Below, piece after piece: positions 8,308 to 16,973 of a DNA stretch of 64,000 nt (positions are counted from its first letter, which is position 1; every line of letters begins with the position of its first letter). The notes beneath the pieces were generated by a model that was not told the DNA's origin, made no database searches, and was given only the letters and a program-made list of their open reading frames with translations. Position numbers and translations under genes: made by a program. This DNA is from Levilactobacillus lanxiensis (lineage in GTDB: Bacteria; Bacillota; Bacilli; Lactobacillales; Lactobacillaceae): positions 1 to 64,000 of the forward strand of contig NZ_BOLN01000008.1 in the NCBI RefSeq assembly GCF_016861655.1, read 5' to 3'.

Positions 8308-9732
8308 TTAGATTTCTTTGGTGTCGTCGGTCGTGCCATCATCCACAACGGGATGACTAGCTGTCCGCCGATCCTTCAGGTATTTGCCGACACTCAACGC
8401 TGCGAGCCAGAAGATGGACCCAATCAACGCAATCAGCGTGTCCACCCGGAACAGGAGGACGATTCCGACCATGGCCAGAAACGCCAGAATAAAGTAATCG
8501 CTCCACGGGAAGAATGGCATCTTAAAGCTGGACTTGGTGGTGACGCCGGCCGCTAACTGTTGTTTCTTGTATTTGATATGTGCCACAACGATTGCGCCCC
8601 AGATGAACAGGAAACAAGTTGTCGCCACACTGGAAACAAACGCGAAGACGTGACCCGGAATCAGGAAGTTCAGGAAGACTGACACAGCAATCACAACGGT
8701 TGAGAACCGCAGCGCCCGGACTGGGACCTGCGCACGTGAGAGAACACCCATGTGCTTGGCGAACTTCCCCTCACCCCGGTAGGTCAGGGAGAACAGCATC
8801 CGCCCGGTCGTAAACAACGAACTGTTGCAGGCCGAAGCCGCCGCCGTCAAGACCACGAAGTTGATCACGGCCGCAGCGGATTGAATCCCCACGTTCTTGA
8901 ACACTTGAACGAAGGGACTGCTGGTTGGGGAAACGGCTTGCCATGGGTAGATGGACATCAGTGCTAACAGAGAGCCCAGGTAGAACAGGATGATTCGCAG
9001 CGGAATCTCGTTGATGGCCTTAGGCAAGACCTTCTTCGGGTTGGCCGTTTCGGACGCGGTCATCCCCACCATTTCGATGCCGACGAAACTGAAGAGCACC
9101 ATCTGGAAGGAAAGGAAAAAGCCTTTGGCCCCGTTGGCAAAGAAGCCGCCGGAAACCAAGTTTGTGACGCTGGCGTGACCAGCCGGTGTCGGGTAGTGCA
9201 CGGCAACCATGTACGCCCCGGCAAGAATCAAGGCAATGATGGCCACAATTTTAATGATGGCAAACCAGAATTCCGTTTCACCAAAGGCACTGACCGTGAC
9301 CGAGTTTAAGGTCAACAGGATACCCAGTAAGACCAGTCCCGTGACCCACTGTGGCAGGTGTGGGAACCAGAATTGCATGTATTGCCCCGCGGCGGTAATT
9401 TCTGCCATGGCAATCGTGATCCAGCAGACCCAGTAGGTCCACCCGGCCACGAAGCTCATATTGTCACCCAGGTACCGCTGAATAAAATCAATGTACGAGT
9501 GTGCATTTAAATCTGAGAGTAAGAGTTCACCTAATGCCCGCATTAACAGGAAACACATGATTCCCGTTATCAGGTAGGCCAACACAATGGATGGTCCGGC
9601 AAGGTGAATCGATTGGCCGGCCCCCAAGAATAGCCCCGTCCCGATTGTGCCCCCCAGCGCAATCAGTTGGACGTGACGACTCTGAAGGCCCCGTGAAAAT
9701 TCTTGGTTTTCATTCACTTGACTTTTTTTCAT
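8308..9732 (-). CDS. amino-acid permease (APC superfamily, AAT family)
   Basis: A 474-residue, 12-helix amino-acid:proton symporter. The N-terminal signature RGLQSRHVQLIALGGTIGTGLFLGAG is that of the AroP/LysP/ProY type (AAT) family, and SFVGIEMVGMTASETANPKKVLPKAI is the conserved TM6-loop motif. The ATG at 9732 follows AAAGGGGCGATTAAG; longer readings include an upstream Met run that overlaps the -10 box (9758-9763) and are unlikely. Substrate cannot be assigned; aromatic, basic amino acids, histidine or proline are possible. It is monocistronic, with terminators on both sides. Confidence 0.87.
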   Translation of the reverse strand: MKKSQVNENQEFSRGLQSRHVQLIALGGTIGTGLFLGAGQSIHLAGPSIVLAYLITGIMCFLLMRALGELLLSDLNAHSYIDFIQRYLGDNMSFVAGWTYWVCWITIAMAEITAAGQYMQFWFPHLPQWVTGLVLLGILLTLNSVTVSAFGETEFWFAIIKIVAIIALILAGAYMVAVHYPTPAGHASVTNLVSGGFFANGAKGFFLSFQMVLFSFVGIEMVGMTASETANPKKVLPKAINEIPLRIILFYLGSLLALMSIYPWQAVSPTSSPFVQVFKNVGIQSAAAVINFVVLTAAASACNSSLFTTGRMLFSLTYRGEGKFAKHMGVLSRAQVPVRALRFSTVVIAVSVFLNFLIPGHVFAFVSSVATTCFLFIWGAIVVAHIKYKKQQLAAGVTTKSSFKMPFFPWSDYFILAFLAMVGIVLLFRVDTLIALIGSIFWLAALSVGKYLKDRRTASHPVVDDGTTDDTKEI

Positions 9733-9757
9733 CTTAATCGCCCCTTTGTTGAAATTC

Positions 9758-9763
9758 ATTATA
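9758..9763 (-). promoter_or_regulatory. -10 box of the permease promoter
   Basis: TATAAT on the minus strand, 26 bp before the start codon. No good -35 is visible at 17 bp (CTAGTA), so strength is uncertain. Confidence 0.45.
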
Positions 9764-9934
9764 CACGTCCAAGGGGGCAATACTAGTAGCGACACTGGTT
9801 GGTTTGGTAAATTAAAAAGCGTTGCCAGCCCAGTGTAATCCAGTTTACGTCACTTTCGTGGATTTTAGATGAAATATATTCAACTGTTGTTGCAAGATTC
9901 CGTCCGGTTATGAAACCGTGAGAAAAGATGGCAC

Positions 9935-9976
9935 AAAAAAGCGACCCCACCGGCGCAAAATGCCAGTGAAGTCGCT
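9935..9976 (-). terminator. terminator of ackA
   Basis: AGCGAC..CAC.GGC / GCC..GTG..GTCGCT stem followed by six T on the minus strand. Confidence 0.85.
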
Positions 9977-10011
9977 GTCGTGAGTGGCGCAAGGCCCTCA
10001 CTTTTTAAAGC

Positions 10012-11202
10012 TTATTTCCGTAACCGTTCGATGTCCCGAACGATCATTAATTCTTCATCGGTTGGAATCAAGAGGGTCTTGATCTTAGAACCGGCAACAC
10101 TTAAGTCGCGTTCAACGCCACGAATGTTGTTCTTTTCTGGGTCAACGCCAATGCCGAAGTAGCTTAACTTGTCGGCAACTTCTTGACGAATCATGATGTC
10201 GTTTTCACCCACACCGGCCGTGAAGACGATGGCGTCAGCGCCACCCAATTCAGCCAGGTAAGATCCAACGTAGCGAATGATCCGGTTGATGAACATGTCA
10301 CGGGCTAACTTCGCACGTGGGTTCTTAGCTTGAACCTTTTCCAGGTCACGCATATCAGCGGAAACACCAGAAACCCCGATCAAGCCAGACTTCTTGTTCA
10401 AGATGTTGATCATGTCATTAGGCTTGTCGATGTTCAGTTTTTCCATCAGGTAAGCCACTAAGGAAGCATCGATATCCCCAGAACGGGTGGCCATTTCGAT
10501 ACCGGCCAGTGGCGTGAAGCCCATGGACGTGTCAAATGACTTGCCATCCTTGATGGCAGTGATGGAACCACCGGCACCCAGGTGCATGGTGATCAGCTTC
10601 AAGTCCTTCAACGGCTTGCCTAACATGGCAGCGGCCCGGCCAGCAACGTAACGGTGGCTAGTCCCGTGGGCACCATACTTACGGGCACCATACTTTTCGT
10701 AGTATTCGTAAGGGATGGCGTACATGTAGTTTTCTTGGGGCATAGAGGTGTGGAAGGACGTATCAAAGACGGCCACACTCAAGACGTTAGGCAAAATCTT
10801 CTTGAAAGCTTCGATGCCTAAAGCAGCGGCTGGGTTGTGCAATGGAGCATATTCGGACAAGTCCTTGATCTTTTGTAAGACCTCGTCATCAATAATGGCA
10901 GAGTCCTTGAATTCTTGACCCCCGGCAACAACCCGGTGACCGATACCCGTGATTTCGTTGAAGTCGGTGATAATCTTCAAGTCAGTCAATTGGTTCAGCA
11001 TCAATTGGATAGCGGCACTGTGGTCGTCCACGTCTTCATGCGTTTCGTACTTTTGGCCGTCGCCGTACTTGATTTCAACTAACGAGTTGCCCAAACCAAT
11101 TCGTTCAATGGCCCCTTCAGCGATAACTGATTCTGCAGGCATTTCGAACAGTTTGAACTTTAAAGTTGAACTGCCGGCGTTAATTGCTAATGATTTTCCC
11201 AT
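10012..11202 (-). CDS. ackA: acetate kinase
   Basis: A 396-residue acetate kinase, the normal family length, forming ATP and acetate from acetyl phosphate in the phosphoketolase/Pta-AckA route. Seen in order: LAINAGSSTLKFKLF (about 4-18), GHRVVAGGQEF with the catalytic Arg (near 90), VFDTSFHTSMP with the catalytic Asp (near 148), YGAHGTSHRYV with the active-site His (near 180), THLGAGGSITAI (phosphate loop) and FTAGVGENDIMIRQEV near the C-terminus. AAAAGGAG precedes the ATG. It lies 15 bp behind ytxK, downstream of the comG operon, an order widely kept in lactobacilli. Confidence 0.95.
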   Translation of the reverse strand: MGKSLAINAGSSTLKFKLFEMPAESVIAEGAIERIGLGNSLVEIKYGDGQKYETHEDVDDHSAAIQLMLNQLTDLKIITDFNEITGIGHRVVAGGQEFKDSAIIDDEVLQKIKDLSEYAPLHNPAAALGIEAFKKILPNVLSVAVFDTSFHTSMPQENYMYAIPYEYYEKYGARKYGAHGTSHRYVAGRAAAMLGKPLKDLKLITMHLGAGGSITAIKDGKSFDTSMGFTPLAGIEMATRSGDIDASLVAYLMEKLNIDKPNDMINILNKKSGLIGVSGVSADMRDLEKVQAKNPRAKLARDMFINRIIRYVGSYLAELGGADAIVFTAGVGENDIMIRQEVADKLSYFGIGVDPEKNNIRGVERDLSVAGSKIKTLLIPTDEELMIVRDIERLRK

Positions 11203-11217
11203 GTGGTATTTCTCCTT

Positions 11218-12240
11218 TTATTTGCGATCGGTCAGTAGGTTTTGTTCTTCCCACTGCACAATCTCTGCAACAAACTTTTGGAACGCTGATTGATTCTTAA
11301 ATGAAGGGAATTCCCCCAACATGACTTGTTCAACTTGCTTGGCGCCCGCACCCGGCTTCTGTAAGATCAAAATGGCCTTTTGTGCGTTGGCATTCGCAAA
11401 TAACTCACTTGGCAGATTCAACAATCCCTGCAAATAAGCGTTGTTTGGCAACCACTTCAACAGGTTCTCTGCCTGTTCACTCTGGAAGAGTTGTGAGGGC
11501 ACCAGAAAGACACCGATACCGCCAGGCGTCAACTGATTCATGGCTTGCTCCAACAACAAATGATGCACATAAGTGTGCCCTTTTTGCGCCGCTGTCTTGA
11601 AGTTGACTGCATTGTCATCAACTGGGTAATACCCAATTGGTAAGTCAGCCACAATCAAGTCACTAGCTGGCACCAATAACCGTTCCAAGGCATCCTGGTG
11701 AACCAGTTCCACCGGAATGCGTTGCAGGTCACTGGATGTTTGGGCAATCGCTAACATGGTGTCATCGTTATCGATTCCGTACGCATCAATCTTACCAGCA
11801 ACGACCGCTTTTAGCTGTGAAATCACAGCAGTTAACAAGTTCCCTGTCCCTACTGTTAGGTCCAGCAATGACAGGTGGGTCTTCCCCTTCTCTAACCGGG
11901 TAACCAAATAGCCCATGATGTAGGCAATGGTATCAGGCGTTAACTGATGATTGGCTTGGATTTCATCGATACGAATGGCTTTCAGCATTGCTAATTGCAC
12001 TGCTCGCCGCACCGTTTCCGAATCAAAGCTTTGCCAATCGGCCTGCTGGTACAAGTCAGTTAATTGGGCGACGGTTTTTTGATCTGGCCGATCGTCTTCA
12101 ACTTGAACTTGTCCGTTGAGGAGGTTATCCCCCGTCTCAACGAACGCATCTAAATAAGATGTGCTTAGTGCTGCTTGTAAGGTCGTCGTGGACTCGTCCA
12201 GGACCTTAAAGAGCGCTTCAGTCTGTTCTTGTGACAGCAC
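11218..12240 (-). CDS. class I SAM-dependent methyltransferase (YtxK-like)
   Basis: A 340-residue N6-adenine-type methyltransferase. The SAM motif I LLDLTVGTGNLLTAVI lies near residues 108-123, the acidic motif II YGIDNDD near 140, and motif IV is VADLPIGYYP (about 186), which departs from DPPY/NPPY. The N-terminal 100 residues are helical, as in YtxK. The target is unknown; DNA, RNA or protein are all possible for this family. The GTG at 12240 is selected because AAGGAGG is six bases away. It lies between comGG and ackA. Confidence 0.82.
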   Translation of the reverse strand: MLSQEQTEALFKVLDESTTTLQAALSTSYLDAFVETGDNLLNGQVQVEDDRPDQKTVAQLTDLYQQADWQSFDSETVRRAVQLAMLKAIRIDEIQANHQLTPDTIAYIMGYLVTRLEKGKTHLSLLDLTVGTGNLLTAVISQLKAVVAGKIDAYGIDNDDTMLAIAQTSSDLQRIPVELVHQDALERLLVPASDLIVADLPIGYYPVDDNAVNFKTAAQKGHTYVHHLLLEQAMNQLTPGGIGVFLVPSQLFQSEQAENLLKWLPNNAYLQGLLNLPSELFANANAQKAILILQKPGAGAKQVEQVMLGEFPSFKNQSAFQKFVAEIVQWEEQNLLTDRK

Positions 12241-12308
12241 GCTTCGCCTCCTTGTGAATTTTCCATGACACATTGTATCCGCTATCTATACTACCGATTT
12301 TTTACCCT

Positions 12309-12575
12309 TTATTCAAGCAATCTTTGCGGCGAATCCGCTTTGGTCGGCTGGTGACGTCGGGGTGTCGCCCCCTTTTTCACGAGCTGTCGGGTCTGGTGCA
12401 CAATCTTTTGCGTCGATTGCTGATAGTCGCGAACCAGCTGATTGGTTGTCTCTCGACGCGCAGCTAGCCCGACCCCAACGACGCTCAAAAGTAGGCTGAC
12501 ACTGGCTAAGAAAAAGAGCGCCCAGAGTGTCAGGAACCCGTGATGCCGCGTAAATCGACGAGTGTGGTCTGCCAA
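12309..12575 (-). CDS. comGG: competence pseudopilus minor protein ComGG
   Basis: An 88-residue protein with one N-terminal hydrophobic helix (about 14-38) and a basic C-terminal tail, in the position of ComGG at the end of the comG operon. Sequence similarity in this family is low, so the call rests on context and topology. The start is a TTG preceded by GGAGGGATTACC and lies 46 bp inside comGF. There is no prepilin peptidase motif, as usual for ComGG. Confidence 0.65.
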   Translation of the reverse strand: MADHTRRFTRHHGFLTLWALFFLASVSLLLSVVGVGLAARRETTNQLVRDYQQSTQKIVHQTRQLVKKGATPRRHQPTKADSPQRLLE

Positions 12576-12961
12576 GGTAATCCCTCCTGTTTGAGTCGTA
12601 GCCGCACCACCCCTTTGCCCAAATCCTGCCAGTGAATGGCCGTGACCTGGCGGAGCAAGGGGTCGTATCCCCGAAACCGAGCGTTGGTCAGCTTCAACAC
12701 TTGCTTACGGTCAATTGACAGTCTCACTGGTTTATTTGCCTGCTGCTGGTCGTAAACGGTGAGGACGTCATCGTCAGCCGCTGCGAGACGGTAACGGCCC
12801 GGCTGTTCAAGAAGCTGAACCACCTGATACCAAGCAACCGGGTCATGCCGAAGTGGCCGCAGAAATGTTTGCTCCGTGCCGGTTGCCAGGACAAACATCC
12901 CCGCCGCAATCGCTAACGCCACGACAGTTTCAATTAGGGTGAATCCCGCGCGGCGCCTCAT
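12530..12961 (-). CDS. comGF: competence type IV pseudopilus protein ComGF
   Basis: A 143-residue minor pseudopilin with the prepilin motif AGFTLIETVVALAIAAGMF at residues about 5-23, cut before the Phe by ComC in the family. The rest is a beta-rich globular part with LRLKQEG near the end, typical of ComGF. Its ATG overlaps the comGE stop by four bases. It should act with ComGC in the pseudopilus that draws DNA across the cell wall. Confidence 0.78.
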   Translation of the reverse strand: MRRRAGFTLIETVVALAIAAGMFVLATGTEQTFLRPLRHDPVAWYQVVQLLEQPGRYRLAAADDDVLTVYDQQQANKPVRLSIDRKQVLKLTNARFRGYDPLLRQVTAIHWQDLGKGVVRLRLKQEGLPWQTTLVDLRGITGS

Positions 12962-13164
12962 TGCTGGTCCAACCAGTGCTGTAAGGCCCGGTCGTGGGCC
13001 TGACGCGCCGTCTCTAATCTAACCTGTCGCTGCCGCTCTAAATGATGGGTGGCCTGTAAGAAATCCGTGGTCAGGGTCACTGCCAGACACACAACCGCGA
13101 GCGCCAACAAGGCATCAGGTAGCACCCACCCGTGGCGGTCGTCGTGTTGACGTGGTTTCCACAT
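12958..13164 (-). CDS. comGE: competence type IV pseudopilus protein ComGE
   Basis: A 68-residue minor pseudopilin. After a basic start (MWKPRQHDDRHG) there is a hydrophobic helix WVLPDALLALAVVCLAVTL (about 13-31) and a coiled, Gln/Arg-rich tail. The first residues after the Gly depart from FTLxE. The ATG at 13164 is chosen because GGGAGGAG precedes it; the longer reading has no ribosome site. It overlaps comGD by 50 bp. Confidence 0.7.
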   Translation of the reverse strand: MWKPRQHDDRHGWVLPDALLALAVVCLAVTLTTDFLQATHHLERQRQVRLETARQAHDRALQHWLDQQ

Positions 13165-13582
13165 AAAAAATCGCTCCTCCCAATTGAAACGTTTGATAAA
13201 TCCAGTTATGGCTGGCCGTGCTGTACCATTCCATTCGTAACGCTGTCGAGGCACCGGAAGGCCGAATGGTCCAAGCCGTGTCCGGATCGCGCAGTTGTAG
13301 GGTTGGCGGAATCCTTAACTGCCCCAGAACCTGGTGACCCTTGATGGTGCTAAGCGTGACTACGTGTTGCGCTGAAATCACCCGAATGCCTACCACTTCG
13401 CGGCGACGGATGGCGGCTTGCCGACCCGCCGTCCACATCCGTTGCCAAGAGGGCCAGAAAGCCCGTTCCGCTAAAAGCTGTTGGTGCCGCTGCCCCTGAA
13501 ACGTGACCAATACTGTGAGTCCCGACACGATGACCAGAACAATCAGCATTTCGTATAGGGTAAAGCCCCTACTTCTGGGCAA
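13115..13582 (-). CDS. comGD: competence type IV pseudopilus protein ComGD
   Basis: A 155-residue minor pseudopilin with the class III signal RSRGFTLYEMLIVLVIVSGLTVLV at residues about 3-26. The C-terminal region is beta-rich with RMEWYSTASHNW. The TTG at 13582 is preferred (GGGGACC upstream); it lies 14 bp inside comGC. An alternative start farther upstream would give a 16-residue leader extension without a clear ribosome site. Confidence 0.75.
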   Translation of the reverse strand: MPRSRGFTLYEMLIVLVIVSGLTVLVTFQGQRHQQLLAERAFWPSWQRMWTAGRQAAIRRREVVGIRVISAQHVVTLSTIKGHQVLGQLRIPPTLQLRDPDTAWTIRPSGASTALRMEWYSTASHNWIYQTFQLGGAIFYVETTSTRRPPRVGAT

Positions 13583-13889
13583 TGGCCTGGTCCCCTTTAA
13601 TTTGAATGCGTTCCTGCTCGGCACGTTCAACCTGTTGGGCGGTCAGGTATTTGCCGCTCTGTAACATCTCATAGGTCACATGCGGTTCCCGAGCATCCTT
13701 GACCGGGTGATCATCCAGATAGGCCGTGACCTGACCCTGAACGACCGTCGTCATGGCATTCCCATGAATCTGGTTGGCGCGCTGCCGCTGATTATTCAGG
13801 TTGGGCAGGATAATTAAGATCAATAAGGAAATAATAAAGAGCACGATGGTCATTTCCACCAGCGTAAAGCCGTGCCGCACGTTAGTCAT
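13569..13889 (-). CDS. comGC: competence type IV pseudopilus major pilin ComGC
   Basis: A 106-residue major pseudopilin. The processing site HGFTLVEMTIVLFIISLLILIILPNL (residues about 6-31) carries the Glu5 needed for assembly. The C-terminal part ERAEQERIQIKGDQAIAQK is the conserved lactobacillus ComGC ending. ATG overlaps the comGB stop by eight bases, giving tight coupling. It should form the thread that binds and pulls in transforming DNA. Confidence 0.88.
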   Translation of the reverse strand: MTNVRHGFTLVEMTIVLFIISLLILIILPNLNNQRQRANQIHGNAMTTVVQGQVTAYLDDHPVKDAREPHVTYEMLQSGKYLTAQQVERAEQERIQIKGDQAIAQK

Positions 13890-14937
13890 TGTAGACCCCC
13901 TGTAAGTTTTGATACATCGGTAACAAGAGACTCAGATAGGCGCCGACAATCAGCAGGGCGACGACGCCCAGCAGAATCGGTTGGACCAAAGCTAACCCCC
14001 GTTCCGTCCGGCGCACCAGCTCCCGATACTGGAGCGTACTGAACGCCCGGAGTTCCCGAGCCAATTGGGCACTGGTGCTCCCCTTTTGTAGAAAGACCAA
14101 CACCTGTGCCGGAATAAACGCCTGCTCCCTTAACCAGCCAACGGGCGACTGACCACCGGCTAGCTGGCGTTCCAGCCGATAAGCCAGTTGGTGAAGCAAG
14201 GCGCGTTCCGGCAAGTGCTGGAGCACCGCTATCATCTGTTTAACACTCAGGCCGCTCTGCACCAGCTGACCGAGGTTTGCCGTCAGGTAGTACGCATAGT
14301 AGGTCTGACAGATGCGGCCGATAAAGGGGACCCGCAAGTACAGGCTCGCCAAACGCAGACTGGGTTGGCGCATCCACCACCGCGCGGCACTGACTAAGAC
14401 CAGCACCAAGATGAGACCACCGCCCAGCCAGCTGTACTGTTGCCAGCCAATCGGGAGTGTTTGGGTCGGCGCTACCTCATGCTGAAGCTGAGGGAGAATC
14501 CCCACCTGTAGTGTCAGAAACAACCCGGCCATACTGACAAATAGGCCCAGCGGATACGCTAACAATTGCCGCAACCGTTGCCGCTGGGTCGCCATCAGCC
14601 GTAAAAGTTCGGCCGCCTCCCGTAATGCTGGTGCCAGCTCGCCATAGGTCGTGGTGACCTGCAGTTGAAAATAAATATTGGGCTGCAGGTATGGCGCTAG
14701 CAAGGGGACCAGGTCGGCCCCACCTAACAGTGCTTGCTCAAGTGTTGCCAAGCCGGCCGGAAACTCGCCGCCGACCGTACGCAGGAAGGTCACGGCCTGC
14801 TTCAGTGAAAAGCCACTCGCAAGTTGGTCGGCCAGTAATTGGCAGAACCGGGCCTGAGTCGTCAATGGCCACCTAGCCCGCCCGAAATTTTGCCGCCGTA
14901 GCCGCGCTAATAATCTGGGTTGCTGCTGCGTTTTCAA
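13882..14937 (-). CDS. comGB: competence type II/IV secretion membrane protein ComGB
   Basis: A 351-residue polytopic inner-membrane platform protein with two T2SSF (GspF) domains. The first begins at TQARFCQLLADQLASGFSLKQAV (about 25-48), the second near YAYYLTANLGQLVQSGLSVKQMIAVL (about 215-240). Three hydrophobic segments are at about 125-150, 168-190 and 322-345. The TTG at 14937 follows AAAGGTGG with a ten-base spacing and lies 65 bp inside comGA. A second candidate TTG at 14865, right after the comGA stop, cannot be excluded. Confidence 0.85.
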   Translation of the reverse strand: MKTQQQPRLLARLRRQNFGRARWPLTTQARFCQLLADQLASGFSLKQAVTFLRTVGGEFPAGLATLEQALLGGADLVPLLAPYLQPNIYFQLQVTTTYGELAPALREAAELLRLMATQRQRLRQLLAYPLGLFVSMAGLFLTLQVGILPQLQHEVAPTQTLPIGWQQYSWLGGGLILVLVLVSAARWWMRQPSLRLASLYLRVPFIGRICQTYYAYYLTANLGQLVQSGLSVKQMIAVLQHLPERALLHQLAYRLERQLAGGQSPVGWLREQAFIPAQVLVFLQKGSTSAQLARELRAFSTLQYRELVRRTERGLALVQPILLGVVALLIVGAYLSLLLPMYQNLQGVYND

Positions 14938-15838
14938 GGGTTTCTCGCCACCTTTCTGTCGGAGTCACGGTTGCCTGCCACAGGGAAGAATCCGTCACAA
15001 TATCCAGGAGCACGGCCGGTGTGCCGTCTTGCTTAGGAATCAATCGCTGATAGCACGCCGCCGTCAACACCTGACGAAGCTGGCTCGGGGCAACCCCCAA
15101 GTCCGCCAACCGACTCACGGTCCCGACCGCCGTTTGAGCGTGCACCGTGCTCATGACCAGATGGCCACTCAGCGCCGCCCGGACCGCCGCCTGGGCCGTC
15201 TGTTGGTCGCGAATCTCCCCAATAATAAAGGCGTCAGGTCGATGCCGTAAGCCCACCTTGATCAGTGCATCGTAACTCATCCCCGCCGGTTCATTGACCT
15301 GTAGCTGAATAAACCGCGACTCTTTGATTTCCACCGGGTCCTCCACGGTCAGCACCACGGCAGACTGGGCTAAGCCGCTCGCCGTCGTGTACATGGTCGT
15401 GGTCTTCCCCGCCCCGGTTGGCCCGGCAAATAGCATCAGTCCCCGTCGCTGGGCCAAAGACACGAGTTGTCCCTGTTGTGGCGGCACTAAATAGGCCGCC
15501 CGGGTAGCTGCATAAGGGTAGATGACGCGAATCACCAGGGATTCCTGGTTGGCGTAGTCCCCCACGGTCGAGAAACGTAGCTCGACCGGCACGGGTCCCG
15601 ACCAGGTCAGTGCCCCGACTTGAGGCCGCCGCCGTTCACTAACGGCCATGTTGGCGTGAAATTTAAAATACGTCATGATCTGCATCCCCACTGCCAGCGT
15701 CACCGTTTGCCAAATGACGAGTGCCAATGCTGTTCGCAAGCGAATCTGATACCCCGTTTCGTGGGGTAAGACGTAAATATCGCTAGCGTGTTGCGTTACC
15801 GCTGCGGCAATCAGTTTTTGAATCAGGTCCTCAATCAA
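14873..15838 (-). CDS. comGA: competence traffic ATPase ComGA
   Basis: A 321-residue GspE/PilB-type ATPase that powers pseudopilus assembly at the membrane. Walker A GPTGAGKTTT lies near residues 137-146, the Asp box TVEDPVE near 165, Walker B AFIIGEIRDQQT near 203-214 and the His box GHLVMSTVHAQT near 226-237. The short N-terminal domain is usual for the competence version. The start is a TTG with GGAGGTGG six bases upstream. It is the first gene of the seven-gene comG operon. No ComK or sigma-X type box was recognised upstream. Confidence 0.9.
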   Translation of the reverse strand: MIEDLIQKLIAAAVTQHASDIYVLPHETGYQIRLRTALALVIWQTVTLAVGMQIMTYFKFHANMAVSERRRPQVGALTWSGPVPVELRFSTVGDYANQESLVIRVIYPYAATRAAYLVPPQQGQLVSLAQRRGLMLFAGPTGAGKTTTMYTTASGLAQSAVVLTVEDPVEIKESRFIQLQVNEPAGMSYDALIKVGLRHRPDAFIIGEIRDQQTAQAAVRAALSGHLVMSTVHAQTAVGTVSRLADLGVAPSQLRQVLTAACYQRLIPKQDGTPAVLLDIVTDSSLWQATVTPTERWRETLENAAATQIISAATAAKFRAG

Positions 15839-15914
15839 GTTGTGCCACCTCCAAGTCCTTTTAAGTTAACTCCGTAATCAATCGCCAAATGTTTTTTATT
15901 TTTGAAAAAAAGGC

Positions 15915-15949
15915 AAAAAAAATAACGCCCACCGAAGTGAACGTTATTT
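15915..15949 (-). terminator. terminator of yebC
   Basis: AATAACG..CAC / GTG..CGTTATT stem followed by eight T on the minus strand, 10 bp behind the yebC stop. Confidence 0.85.
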
Positions 15950-15958
15950 CGAAAAAAT

Positions 15959-16696
15959 CTATTCAACACTTTCAGGCAAAACGGCTGCTTCATAAATATC
16001 AGAAACATCGTCGTTGTCTTCGAGTTCTTCAATCAAACCTTGGTATTGCGGAGCCTTAGCTTCTGGTACTTCGGTCGTGTTTTGTGGGAACATCCGCACT
16101 TCAGCGGTGTCCAGCTTGTAACCCTTGGCCTGTAATGCATCACGGGCACTGATTTCACTCTGTGGATCCGTGAAGATCTTGAACTCGTCGTCCGTGGTCT
16201 GCATGTCATCTGCCCCGGCGTCTAAAGCATCCATCAACATCGTGTCTTCATCCGTATCCAAGCCATCACGTAAGATGACAATGTAACCCTTACGATCAAA
16301 CATGTATGAAACGGAACCGGCTGCACCCAATGCACCACCATGGTGCGTGAAGGCAGAACGAACAGCCGCAGCCGTCCGGTTCTTGTTATCCGTTAAGGCA
16401 GCAACCATGATTGCTGTCCCGGCTGGACCGTAGCCTTCGTAGGTGATTTCTTCGAACTTAGCGCCACCAACACCAGAGGCCTTATCTAAAGCCCGCTTGA
16501 TGTTGTCCTTAGGCATGTTAGCTGCCCGCGCTTTGTCCATTTCCAAACGAAGTTGAGGGTTACCGTCGGGATCAGGACCACCTGCTTTTGCAGCTTGGTA
16601 CAAATCACGTGAGATTTTTTGGAAGATTTTTCCACGTTTTGCATCCTGAGCATTTTTCCGGCCCTGGATGTTATGCCATTTAGAATGTCCTGACAT
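15959..16696 (-). CDS. YebC/PmpR family regulator or ribosome-rescue factor
   Basis: A 245-residue YebC family protein: [23 protein letters not shown] at the start, [14 protein letters not shown] (about 80-93), the glycine-rich [33 protein letters not shown] (about 103-136) and the acidic C-terminal lobe. The family was described as a DNA-binding regulator; more recent work assigns YebC-type proteins a role in translation through difficult stretches such as polyproline. Which applies here is not visible. It lies just upstream of the comG operon with a terminator between. Confidence 0.88.
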   Translation of the reverse strand: MSGHSKWHNIQGRKNAQDAKRGKIFQKISRDLYQAAKAGGPDPDGNPQLRLEMDKARAANMPKDNIKRALDKASGVGGAKFEEITYEGYGPAGTAIMVAALTDNKNRTAAAVRSAFTHHGGALGAAGSVSYMFDRKGYIVILRDGLDTDEDTMLMDALDAGADDMQTTDDEFKIFTDPQSEISARDALQAKGYKLDTAEVRMFPQNTTEVPEAKAPQYQGLIEELEDNDDVSDIYEAAVLPESVE

Positions 16697-16908
16697 CGTA
16701 ACTCCTCTTTTCTAAAGTTTTATATATCCGTATAAAACAGACACTGTTCATATTAGCACTTACTCCGCTTTCATTCAATTGGCAAGCTCACTATTTATCT
16801 ATACAACAAAAAATGTATAAACGTTATCACCCTTCCCCTTTAAAACAGTGTTTTCACGAATTTCAAAAGAATAGATTATGTATAAAACCACCTTTTTCAA
16901 AATAATTC

Positions 16909-16937
16909 TTGTATAAATAATCGAGTCCTGCTATACT
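16909..16937 (+). promoter_or_regulatory. promoter of the amino-acid ABC transporter
   Basis: TTGTAT, 17-bp spacer, TATACT, 36 bp before the start codon. The AT-rich region before it (16740-16908) repeats TGTATAAA-type words but shows no structured leader. Confidence 0.6.
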
Positions 16938-16973
16938 CGTTAGCAACATCAAAAAATATTGAGGAGCTTTTAT

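Noticed and set aside
16740-16908. Possible riboswitch before the amino-acid ABC transporter
   Set aside because: Only AT-rich words and short direct repeats; no T-box, lysine or glycine aptamer signature found, and the promoter lies after it.
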